A stretch of 64,000 nt of DNA from Rehmannia glutinosa (taxonomy: Eukaryota > Streptophyta > Magnoliopsida > Lamiales > Orobanchaceae), in assembly GCA_016081115.2 (NCBI GenBank), contig JABTTQ020003410.1, positions 1 through 64,000 on the forward strand. The letters run 5' to 3'. Positions 46,275-56,400 of this stretch are shown here, piece after piece. A program made the position numbers and the translations under genes. Every line of letters begins with the position of its first letter. The stretch's first letter is position 1. Under the pieces are notes generated by a model, which had not been told where the DNA came from, did no database searches, and was given only the letters and a program-made list of their open reading frames with translations.

Positions 46275-49200
46275 ATGGTTCTCTCTCTTCTCGCCCTCGC
46301 TATTATCATTCATTTTCTTCTTCTTTTTTTATCATGTATGCGAGATAAATTAATTACGGTTAATGTTGGTATATATTTTGCAGGAAAACCATGAAAGTTG
46401 TGAAGGAGAGATATCAGTTGGGGCATGGGGAGGTTCGAGTGGTAATAATTGGAGTTACAAAGCCAAACATGGCATTAAACAAATAATCATCAAATATGGT
46501 GATATTATCGACTCCATCATGTTTAAAGGTGACACCGATGATGCTTCCCCCGCTGATTACTCCTCAAAATTTGGTGGTGATGGTGGTGCTCGAACTGATA
46601 AAGTTAGTAATACATCATCTTCTTATTTATTAAACTTTTACTTAAAAAAAAGAAAAATCTATAAGTAAGTATTAAGATAATTTGTATATATATAATTATG
46701 TCTTATATAGTATGAAAAATTAATTTGGTATTTAAAATTGCAAATTATTTTTTTTATTTAAGTAATCATTTTAAAATTATAAAGTGAGTTCAGTTGGTGT
46801 TATGGTCCCGTCAAGTTTAGGCCGGACTGCATTTATATCAGTTCTCCAAATCCGTCCAAATATCCAATTGGTATTCATACTTTCATAAGAATTTCATGTC
46901 AGTCCAACGTGTGACATTCCATAGGGGATTTTAATCCTTTAACTATAGGAATTGACAAAAATAGTATTGTCAAAATTTACTATTAGCAAAAAAATCCGAT
47001 AAATTTTCAAAAAAAAATTCAGACTTTAGTCATTTGATCGCATAAATTGGAAAAGTTGCCGGAAAATCCACACGTCCACATTTTCGGCCAAATCCCATGA
47101 TGTGGAAATCATTTTAATTATGGGTACATCCTCAAATGAAATTTTATCTCATGGCTTTTATCCCAACTAACACGTCAACTTACTTTAGAACGCCTACACG
47201 GGAGAAATTGGTTTCAAAGGTTTGACCACAATATGGTCACGTGGATTTTTCCGGCAAAATTTGCAATTTGCGACCAAAGAATTAAAATCGAGAGTAAGTT
47301 GAAAAATATAGGACTTTTTTACAAATACGATTTTTGTACGATTTATTTTATAAACCTCTACCAGCTAAGTGACTAAAATTGGAATTTAGCCTTGGTCGTC
47401 TAAAATAATAATACTTATTTTTCCAGATCGATATTGATTTTCCTTCAGAGTTTGTGACGGGCATTAGTGTGACACACGGGCGTTGGGGGAATTTTCCTGA
47501 TCTGGTGACCTCAATTAAATTCCAGACGAATCGGACTCAATACGGGCCCTTCGGAAAGGGATCGGGTGACCCATTTACGTTCAATGCTGAAGGTGGAGTG
47601 GTAACTGGATTTCACGGTCGGGCCGGGCGTTATCTGGATGCCATAGGCGTGTACATTAAACCAGCTTGCTCACTTTTCAAGGTGGTTGAAATGAAACAAC
47701 ATTCAGAAATTACTTTGAGAGGTTCGGGTCTTTTGCCCCGAAGTCCCGGACCTTGGGGTTGTGTTAACGGCGGCGGCAGAGAATGGGATGACGGAGTTTT
47801 CTCTGCCGTGAAAGGGGTTCATGTCCACGTATCTGGGTCGGGTGTGATATCCGCCGTCCGATTTGAGTACGAGAAGAGAGATGGCACTGTTTTTTTGTCC
47901 CCAAAGCATGGTGGCTCTGGTGGTGTTGTAGATTTTGTCCATAAGGTAAGCATAAATGCAGCAGTGATTGAATATGCCTTTAGGTGTTTAATAAGCCATT
48001 ACTTGCACAAATGTTAAACCGGCTCGGGCCCGCGGGCCAGCCTGTTTAACCCGGAATTTTAACAAGGTTAGGGCCAGTTTTTCCTGCCCCTTTTTCAAAT
48101 CCGGGCCTTTTTGGCCCGGACCGGTTAAACCACGGGCTGGCTCGTCGGGCTCCTGGGTTGTCCTGCCAATCCGGGTTTTTTTTTCTTTTTTTTTTTTGCT
48201 TTTTTTGTTTTTTAAATAGAGGGTTGGTGAATTAAGGGATAACAAAACTTACTAAATATTTCCTAAGAAAGATATTTTTATAGTGATTTAAAATGTGATC
48301 AATTTTTTTTGAGGAAAAAATGTGATCAATTATGATGACTTAAAATGTTATATAATTTGTATCCCTATAATAAATACAACACTATAGTCTAAATAGTTTA
48401 AATACTTCATGACTTAAAATGTAACAAATAGTTGAAGCTTTATGCAAATAAATCATAAAGATAAATTTGCTGCATTTTGAGATTCCAACTCCTCTCACAC
48501 ACAAATATTGAACATCAAATCGCATTTTATCATTCTTTACATTTATTTAATTTACAAAAGTCAAAAGGTATTGTACAAATATTATTATATAAGTGTTTAT
48601 CATTCTACATTATAGTTTGTTGTTTCTATTTTCATTTTAGAAATGAGTTTTACTTGCACATATTTTTGTTTTAATTCTTATTACAGTAAGCATCTTACTA
48701 AAGTTTCAAAATCTTTGACAATGATGATGATGCTTGAATTGTATTTGAATTTTAAGATTTTTATCCTTGTAATGCAACATAAAAAAATTGTGTAATTTAG
48801 TTTTACATATTTAGTTTGAATGTTATATTTTTATACATGCTTTAGCTTAAAACTTAGATTTAAAAAAAAAAATTTGGCTTGTAGCCCGATAGTGGTCCGT
48901 TTAACCCAAAGCCCGCTAGGTTAGGATTAGGTTCGTAATATTCTAGCTCATTTAATAGTGAATGTTTATCATAATTTCGTTAGTTATGCTAAATTTATGC
49001 GCTGGCCACTGCTTAACATCTCCAATTACTTGTATGGTAATAAATCTTTTTTTTTCTAGGAGATCTTATCCGAGACTATCTTATTCATTTAAGTTCATAA
49101 GATGGATCTTAAGAAACACAAAAAAATATGAATTCTTTTTATTTAAATATAATATCTGTTTCATACCGTCTTATACAAATTTCCGTGTTCTTTATTATTT

Positions 49201-49476
49201 TTAATTTTAATTGAATATGATTCACAGGTTCAAATTGATGGTAATAGTGAGTTCTTGATTGGCGTTGAAGGGTTTTATGGGCCGGTGGAAGGTGTGGATG
49301 TTATAAGATCGGTTACATTTCACACAAATAAGGGAAAATATGGTTCAATGGGTAATGAAATTGGCATGTACTTCAATTCAATGAGTTCTGTGGCAAGCCA
49401 TGGAAAGGTAGTTGGATTTCATGGTCGAAGTGGTGCTTATTTAAATGCCATTGGCCTCCACACTGAATATCTCTGA
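46275..49476 (+). CDS. Jacalin-related lectin, two tandem domains, four exons
   Basis: Proposed exons: 46275-46277 (ATG only), 46384-46602, 47427-47945, 49228-49476; all introns are GT...AG and phase 0, giving about 329 residues. Domain 1 (residues about 2-153) starts ISVGAWGGSSGNNW and ends HGRAGRYLDAIGVYI; GRYLD at 141-145 fits the GXXXD sugar-binding motif of mannose-type jacalin lectins. Domain 2 (about 182-329) runs from GPWGCVNGGGREWDDG to GRSGAYLNAIGLH, where the motif Asp is Asn (316-320). Both domains are split by an intron at the same point (...DK|IDIDFPSEF and ...HK|VQIDGNSEF), pointing to exon-pair duplication. No signal peptide, so probably cytosolic-nuclear, as for stress-induced lectins. 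Frames are fully open, unlike the neighbouring relics. The single-codon first exon is the weakest part; another first exon upstream is possible. Confidence 0.85.
48003..48180. repeat. GC-rich repeat-like block in lectin intron 3
   Basis: The stretch with CGGGCCCGCGGGCC and CCGGGCCTTTTTGGCCCGG words contrasts with the AT-rich intron. A related block (GTTTAACCCAAAGCCCG, 48898-48914) lies 0.7 kb downstream in partly inverted form. It may be the subterminal zones of a degraded hAT-type element, but I could not find termini or a target duplication. Confidence 0.4.
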
Positions 49477-49874
49477 ATATCTTGCTTCTTTGGTTGGATG
49501 ATAAATAATTTATGAAGAATGTAATAAATTGTAGGAAACACGTTAATTGGATTATAATAATCGATGGAGAATGTAAGTAATAGTTGGAATAAATTTATTT
49601 GGATAGTAAATTAGTTAAAACAGTTATTATATGTGTATTTTTACTGATATTTATGTGAATTATTATGTTTTTTTTACCAATTTATCATTTTACTAAAGAT
49701 AATGACACAAACTTTGGTCAGATTATCTAACGGGTTTTTTCCATGAGACAGCATCCAACCCAACCCATTTTTTTTTGATAATTTCATGCACCGATGATAT
49801 TTTTGTAATATTCAGAAGGGCGTGTCATAGGATCTTTGGACCGGTGGCATTTTTATAATATTATAGGTCGTTAC
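49477..49874. other. 3' flank of the lectin gene
   Basis: AT-rich, with AATAAA-like words at 49501-49506 (GATAAATAATTT) and 49523-49528 (AATAAATTG) that could serve polyadenylation. Nothing else recognised. Confidence 0.4.
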
Positions 49875-50325
49875 AAATATTAATTTTCCCATGAAAATTA
49901 TTAGTAGTACATTTGAAAAGTATTTTAGTAATCCTCTTAAATAATATTTTTAGTAGCCCTCATGAAAAAAAAATTTCCTCCAAAGAATTAGTAATCCTTC
50001 CAAAATGTATTAATTGTCCCCCGAAAAGTATTAGCGTGTGACGAAATATTAGGCAATACCTCAAAAGTATTAGTTTTTCTCGTGAAAAGTATCGGCCAAT
50101 CCTCGGAAAAGTATTAGTAATCCCTTGAACAATTTTTTTAGTAATCCTCATGAAAAGAATTATTTTTTTCTTGCAAAAGTATTAGTATTCTCCGTAAAAC
50201 GTATTAATAGTCTTATTGAAAAGTATTAGGCTTTTCAATTAAAGGTATTTTAGTGTTTCTCCTTAAAAGTATTAGTAGTCCTCTCAAAAATTATAAGTAG
50301 CTCTCCTAAAAGGTATTAGCAAAAT
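49875..50325. repeat. Degenerate minisatellite, AAAAGTATTAGTAATCCTC unit
   Basis: About 15 loosely spaced copies of (G)AAAAGTATTAGTAATCCTC-like units, period roughly 27-33 bp. Divergence between units is high. Non-coding. Confidence 0.8.
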
Positions 50326-50919
50326 GGATATGGTTGTTGTGGTGTTAATAGTTGTGCGGGTCAATTGGCGGATTAACCGCGAGCCGAGTGTTTGGATTCG
50401 TCTAACGAATTAGATCCATTAGACGGCCTAATGAAGACCAACCCAAAGATATTTCATAAGTTAGTTTAGGTTAATTGTGATTTATAATTAAATTTATATT
50501 TGTGAGGTCTTGAAAACATGTCATTCGCCATTATATATGGATTTGTAGTTTTAATCGGAGTAGATTATCAAGTTAAATCAAATAGTGGGCTTAGTTATCC
50601 AATTAAACAAAACAATCATAAACTTGAATATGAACATTGGAGTTAATAAATAATTAGATCTCACAATGAATCAAGGTTTACACAAGTCTTTAATTAGAAA
50701 ATAAAAATTTAGTTCAACATGAGCTTTATAGAGCTTTTATGATGAAGGTGGTGAGATGTGATGTGAAAATAGACGACGGGATATAGTGGTCAAGGGGAGC
50801 ACGGGGGCCTCGAGTTTTTTAAAAAATTAAGGGTATATTTGTCTTTTCCTTTATAACATTAATAAATAAAAAAGAAAAAGGAACTATTAACTCTTCAAAG
50901 TCACATTTAGAGATCACAT
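50326..50919. other. Intergenic, nothing recognised
   Basis: AT-rich, no domain or RNA gene seen. Confidence 0.5.
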
Positions 50920-50934
50920 ATTAAACATTCAAGC

Positions 50935-51320
50935 AATTGTGGGATGGAGGTCGGGGTTCAAATCCTGCTCCATCAAATTGTTTGTGGGGTGGAGGTCGGG
51001 GTTCATATCCCTACTCCATCAAATTGCTCCCAGGGGCATATGCGAGCTGGTGAAGATTTGGTGGGAACTCATCTTGAATAGCATCGTGTGGGTTCGATTC
51101 GGGAGAGATCGTTATTAGTAGATTCGGGGGGTCGAACATAATTTGTTCTCTTTACCTGGGAGGATCTGGTTGTACGTCAGCCCGAGACCCGTCGAACATC
51201 GCTGATGCGTGCACATCCCGCAGTTTACCTTGGCGGCAAAGCAATGAGGAGCGGAGCTGTTGTCTCAGCATAGTCGGGCGTAAGCCGGGAAGCCGAGTTA
51301 TCAAAAAAAAAAAAAAAAAA
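50935..51320 (+). mobile_element. tRNA-derived SINE with poly(A) tail and 15-bp target duplication
   Basis: Flanked by perfect direct repeats ATTAAACATTCAAGC (50920-50934 and 51321-51335). The body has three box-B-like words: GGTTCAAATCC (about 50958), GGTTCATATCC (about 51000) and GGTTCGATTC (about 51091). It ends in an 18-A tail after CCGAGTTATC. Two near-identical 45-bp units (GTGGGATGGAGGTCGGGGTT and GTGGGGTGGAGGTCGGGGTT) at the 5' end indicate a duplicated tRNA-like head. Mobilised by LINE machinery; non-coding. Confidence 0.92.
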
Positions 51321-51451
51321 ATTAAACATTCAAGCCCCGACCCAACCGTCACGCCCAGACAAAGAAAAGCATCCCAACCACAAGTGAAGAAAATTGCTCT
51401 GGTGTCGTGGGTGCGTGAGATTTAACAATTCAAAGAGGAATGATGTATTCA

Positions 51452-53441
51452 ATTTGTTAAGTTGGTTTTATACCAACGTATTGAGTATTCTAGACCGAGA
51501 TTTTGTGTTGTTTTCGGGTATTTTTAGTGTCGTTTGAATCGAATTTATATAATTAGTATCGTTTGAGAGTAGGGAGTAATCTTGAAAGTCGAAATTGATC
51601 AAAACGATGAAAAACTTGTTTGGGAGGTGAAGATTGCATTTTAGAAGCGAGTAAAAACGAAAAAATATCGCGAGGATGAGCGCCGCAGGTGTTAACACCC
51701 CGCGCGCCGTAGTGCGGGAGAAGAAAATTGAACAAAGGGCGCAGGGGAAGGAGGGCGGCAGGCGACTAAAGCAAGCGCAGCGCCGAACGTATTGCAGCAG
51801 TATCAAGCGCGCAAACACAGGAGAAGAGAGAGAGAGACTACAGCGCGCCCTTTTGCGTAGGAGGGTCTTTTCACAGCTGCAGCGCTTCAAGGCGTTTGAC
51901 GAGCGGCAAAGAGCGATGAGCAAAAGGCAGCGTATGGGCCCAACGCGCGAGCTATTTTTTTGGCCCTTTTGACGGATTTTCGAGGTTTAAAGTTATAAAT
52001 ACAATAAGTCATGAACATAACGGGTCGGACATTATTTTGAGCACAACGCAAGGCAAGAGGCACAAAGCTAGGGTTCGGGATGGCAATTGGAGGCACTTCT
52101 CGTCTGACACGAGAGAATTCCTTCTCTTTTCTTCTCAATTCTTTCATTGCTTTTCTTTGTCGATTTCTTGAGATGTATAATTATTTCTTCATGAGTTTTT
52201 GTACATCCAATATGAGCTAAACCCATTTTCTAGGGATTGATGTAACTTACGTTTGAACCTATGTTTTGATTTCGAGTTTATGAAATTCGCATATTTATTT
52301 ATCTATTTGTGCTATTTGATTTGATTGCATCCGGATTATCCGATCAATAAGTTAGATTGTTTGGCGTGTTTGATTTGACGCTCAAGAGAGGTAATTGAAC
52401 GCATGGCCATAGAATAGCACAACCTAGGGTTTCATAGAACCGAGAGGTTTATGAATCTTTTGAAACCTTGTGATGAAGAATATTCATTGAGCGTATTAGG
52501 ATTTAATTTATGATTTTTATAGAGATATCAAAATCGAAATTGGAACCTAGAATCACTTGGCACTCGAGAGAGGAAGAGATAAACGGTAGGAATATTGGCT
52601 TATAGATTAATAATTTGTGATTAATAAATCGGATTGAAAACATAGGGGATAACTAGGTGAAATCAACCCTCTAGAAAAATGGGTTTAGCTCATATATTGT
52701 ATGTACAAAAACTCATGAAGATATAATTATACATCTCAAGAAATCGACAAAGAAAAGCAAAGAAAGAATTGAGTAGAAAAGAGAAGAAATTATCTCGTGT
52801 CGCACGAGAAGTGCCTCCAATTGTCGCCCCCAACCCTAGCTTTGTGTCTCTTGCCTTGTGTTGTGCTCAAAATAATGTCCGACCCCGATTATGTTCATGA
52901 CTTATTGTATTTATAACTTTAAACCTCGAAAATTCGTCAAAAGGCCAAAAAAATAACTCGCGCACTTTCACGCCCATAAAGCGCTGATGCTTGAACGCGT
53001 TGCTCATCATCTTCTTTGTCATGCGCTCGTCACATGCCCGGCGCCGTAAGCCCCTTGTCGGGCGCCGCAGAGCGCCAAGACCTCATACGCACGCCCGGTG
53101 CCGCAGTGCGCCCTAATACGCCGCCGCAATACGTCGGGCGCCGCAGCCCTTGCTTTGGCATCGGCGCCCCTCCTTCCCTGCGCTCTTGTCGATTTCGCCG
53201 ACCCCACCGTGGCGCTCGTCCTCGCGCGATATTTTTCCATTTTTCTCGCTTCTAAAATGCGATCTTCACCTTCCAAACACGTTTTTATCTTTTTGATCAA
53301 TTTCACTTCCAAGATTAGTCCCGACTCTCAAACGACACTAACTATATTAATTCGACTCAAACGACACTAAAAATACCCGAAAACAACACAAAATCTCGTC
53401 TAGAATACTCAATACGTTGGTATAAAACCAACTTAACAAAT
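51452..53441. repeat. 2-kb palindrome: inverted arms of about 790 bp with a 400-bp loop
   Basis: The left arm (51452-52250) and right arm (52655-53441) are inverted copies; outer ends ATTTGTTAAGTTGGTTTTAT and its complement, inner ends near GAGCTAAACCCATTTTCTAG. Each arm carries a TATAAATACAATAAG promoter-like word (51994 on plus; mirrored near 52910 on minus) aimed at the loop, and a GC-rich CGCCGCA-type part. The loop contains a GAACGCATGGCCATAGAATA block that I associate with plant Ty3 LTR or leader DNA. The arms differ by several per cent. Long frames in the GC-rich parts (e.g. 51676-51972) look non-coding. Confidence 0.8.
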
Positions 53442-53488
53442 ACCCCAAACTTAAACGTTTGCTTGTCCTCAAGCAATTACGGACTCTA

Positions 53489-55044
53489 TGTTAGGAAATT
53501 TATTGTTTAGATTTTGATGAATGCCATGTAAAACTTAGAATAGGATGTTGGCACCCCATTTTTTGTTGTAAAATGCATTGTAATAAATAAGTACGCAAGC
53601 CGAGTTAAGTCGCCACGCCTAACATGCAAAAAGACAATCAAGACTAGAAGGAAGACTCATTGCGAGACAACCGAGTATGGCAAAGAAGAGTAGACGGGAA
53701 CTCTCAAGAAGCGGTGAGATATAGGCCGAGTGGAGCATCGGTCAAGTCAACTCAAGAAAAGCCAAGTCTCAAGTTGAAGTGACAGAAGAGTCATCCATGA
53801 TTGGAAGCGACTCTAAGTCACCTCGGGGAAAGCAAAGAAATGCGTCAAGTCGAGATAATCGAAAAAGATCCGTTGCCACGTAAATCAAGAGAATTACTTA
53901 AACAAGTAATATCTCCATACCACCTTTATCGGAGTGCTCGGTCGAAGCGTGCAAGAGGAATAAACCAATGGGAAGCATTACACCGTGTCGAACTCCGAAA
54001 AAGGTGAAGAACAATTCATACGAGGAAATGGCAATTCCAAGGATCGCAACAAGACAAGCCAACGACGCAAGTGACTTTCAAAAATAAGCCTATCTCTTCA
54101 ACGGGCAAATTTTTGAAAGATCACTATAAAAGGTCGAGGAGTTTATTTGAGAATAAAAAGAAATACACAAGACACGGACCAACCAAAAAAAAAAAGTTCA
54201 AGCAATTATTAGAAAATCAAATATTCTCAATCCTCAAGCCTACACTACGAAGAACATCAATCCAACACTCTTTGTGAAGGAAAGATAACTTCAATCGGTT
54301 GAAGAGGAAAATCTTGAAAAATCAAGGGGTCTACATTCCACGAAGGATTGTAGGAAGGTTCAAGGTCGAACCAAGTCTTAAGCTTTTGGAGGGTTTCGTG
54401 ATCAAATCCAAAGAGCTTGAGCAAGTGAGTGTAGTAGCAAGCGCAAAGCCCCACGTGAAGAAGTTAGTTCGAGTCGCACGAGAAGCGGTGAGTGATCAAG
54501 GCGTCTCAGATCGAGTCCCAAAGGATCAAGTCGGTTTGTGTGATCAAGACTTGTATCCGGATGTTACCACTTTGTATATCGATCAATACCTAGTGGATTC
54601 CTCCAGGAGTTGGAGAAGAGAGGAGTAGAAGAATTACCCCATCTTCGAACCTCTATAAAAATTTCATTGTGTCATTTACATTTCAAAGACTTTAATTCCT
54701 GCATTTTAATTGTTTAAATCACTTTGATAAATTTGCTATCCACTTGATAATTTCTAAGTACTAAACCAAGCACTAAATCCTTGCTTAACCAAACTTAAGG
54801 GTGTTAAGTCTTCCAATAAAAACAAACCATAGTTGAGTTAATTTAGACCCAACGGTGAGTTATTCCATCAACGGCTCGGTTGAGTCCGTTGAGAGACTAA
54901 CTCTCTTGATTAACTTAATTATTTGTCCATCAAGGACACGGTGTGTAGTATCAACTCGAATATTTAAAAGGACTAAATCGAAAATTTGGTAAGGTTTATT
55001 GAACCCCCTTCTAAACCTTACACTTACACCCCTTGGGACCTACA
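53489..55044 (+). repeat. 5' LTR of copia copy 4
   Basis: 1556 bp, TGTTAGGAAATTTATTG ... GGGACCTACA. TATA box at 54125-54132. The left flank ACTCTA lies just right of the palindrome; the partner duplication is outside the window. Confidence 0.93.
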
Positions 55045-55046
55045 AG

Positions 55047-55058
55047 TGGTATCGAGTC
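55047..55058 (+). other. Primer-binding site, initiator-Met tRNA type, damaged
   Basis: TGGTATCGAGTC two bases after the LTR, against TGGTATCGGAGC in copy 1. The first seven or eight bases fit initiator-Met tRNA; the rest has changed. Confidence 0.75.
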
Positions 55059-55172
55059 GTTGGTTCATTGAACCCTCCTCCGCACTGTTCTTGAACTAGA
55101 TCTCCAAACTTTTCAAAGTCCGCTTTAGTACTTAAACTTTCAAAACTCTTTTTATCATTAAAAGTTATTATC

Positions 55173-56400
55173 ATGGAAGCAAATTTGACACGCATCCCTA
55201 TGTTCACTATTGAAGAATTTGATGATTGGAAAATTCGTATGCGCAGCTCATCTATCAAAGATTACATGATGAGATGTGGATAGTGATAGAAGATGGGCCA
55301 CTGAAATCTTAAAGGTGAACACGGCTATAAGAAGAGTCAGAGTCAAGGAGAAGAGAATATAGCTCCCGGACGTCATGGTTGAAAACCAAGAACCGAATGG
55401 ACAAATGATGACAGAGTAAAAAGATACAACGTGGACAATGTAGCCAAGGACATCCTTTACAAAACCTTGACAAAGCCATGTTCAATAAAGTCAAATCATG
55501 CAAAACGGCTAAAGAAATGGGACAAGCTAACATTGATTTGTGAAGGCTCGTGAGCAAATCAAAGAAAACAAATTATCGGTGGGTCATGAGAAATTTGAGA
55601 ATTTCAAAATGATCTCGGAGAAAACCTGGATCAATGGATGCTCGGTTCACGTAAATCACCAATGAACTATCTCGCACTTGGAAAGGAATATACATGAAGG
55701 AAATGTGTATGAAGATCCTAAAAAGTCTTCCGGTGAATGGGAAATGAAGGTCATGGCACCGAGACATTCCATGGACCTATCAAAGACATCCAACCATGAA
55801 TTATTCTCGGACCTCAAAGCCTACGAGTTTGAGCCGAGAAGAAAAGACAGGAAGAGACAGTTGTACCCAAAACAACTCGCTCTAATTGTTAAAGATGGGA
55901 AGAGAGCGAGGTCAAAGAAGTCATTGATCCGGAAGAAATAGCCACGATGGTTAAAAGGTTCAACAAGTTCTTCAATAAGAACTACAAGAGAAGAAAGGGC
56001 GAATCTTCCAGAAGACACTCGGCTCCCTCCAAATCAAGGAAGATAGACCAACCAAGAGAACAAATCATCAACAAGTGAATACCAAAGAGTCGACAATCCA
56101 AGAATGGAAAGAGTGATCAAAAGGTCGAATATCTATCTTTGAGCGTAGACAACCAGGTCACTATGCTATGCCATTATTTGCTCATATCCTGTAGTTAACA
56201 AATACATGAATGAAGAAGAAAGAAAGGTCTTGAGAAAGAAGACAAGAAAAGAGAAAGGCAATGTTGGCTGCAGAGATCAAAAAAAACAGCCAAGTCAAAA
56301 GACATAGCCGATTTAGAGAGTAGTGAAGGCGACTATTAAAGTGACTACGAAGAAGAAGCCCGATCCGCTTGATGGCCAAGGAACAAGATCAACGACCAAG
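55173..56400 (+). pseudogene. gag remnant of copia copy 4
   Basis: The ATG at 55173-55175 opens MEANLTRIPMFTIEEFDDWK, then a frame break. Later pieces: EGNVYEDPKKSSGEWEMK and SNHELFSDLKAYEFE (55678-55941), and a zinc-knuckle remnant near 56140-56180 (RRQPGHYAM-like reading). At least five indels. Confidence 0.85.

Noticed and set aside
51468..51972. Long frames in the palindrome, e.g. 151 codons on minus
   Set aside because: They read through GC-rich repeated words, are not conserved between the two arms in the same frame, and have no domain.
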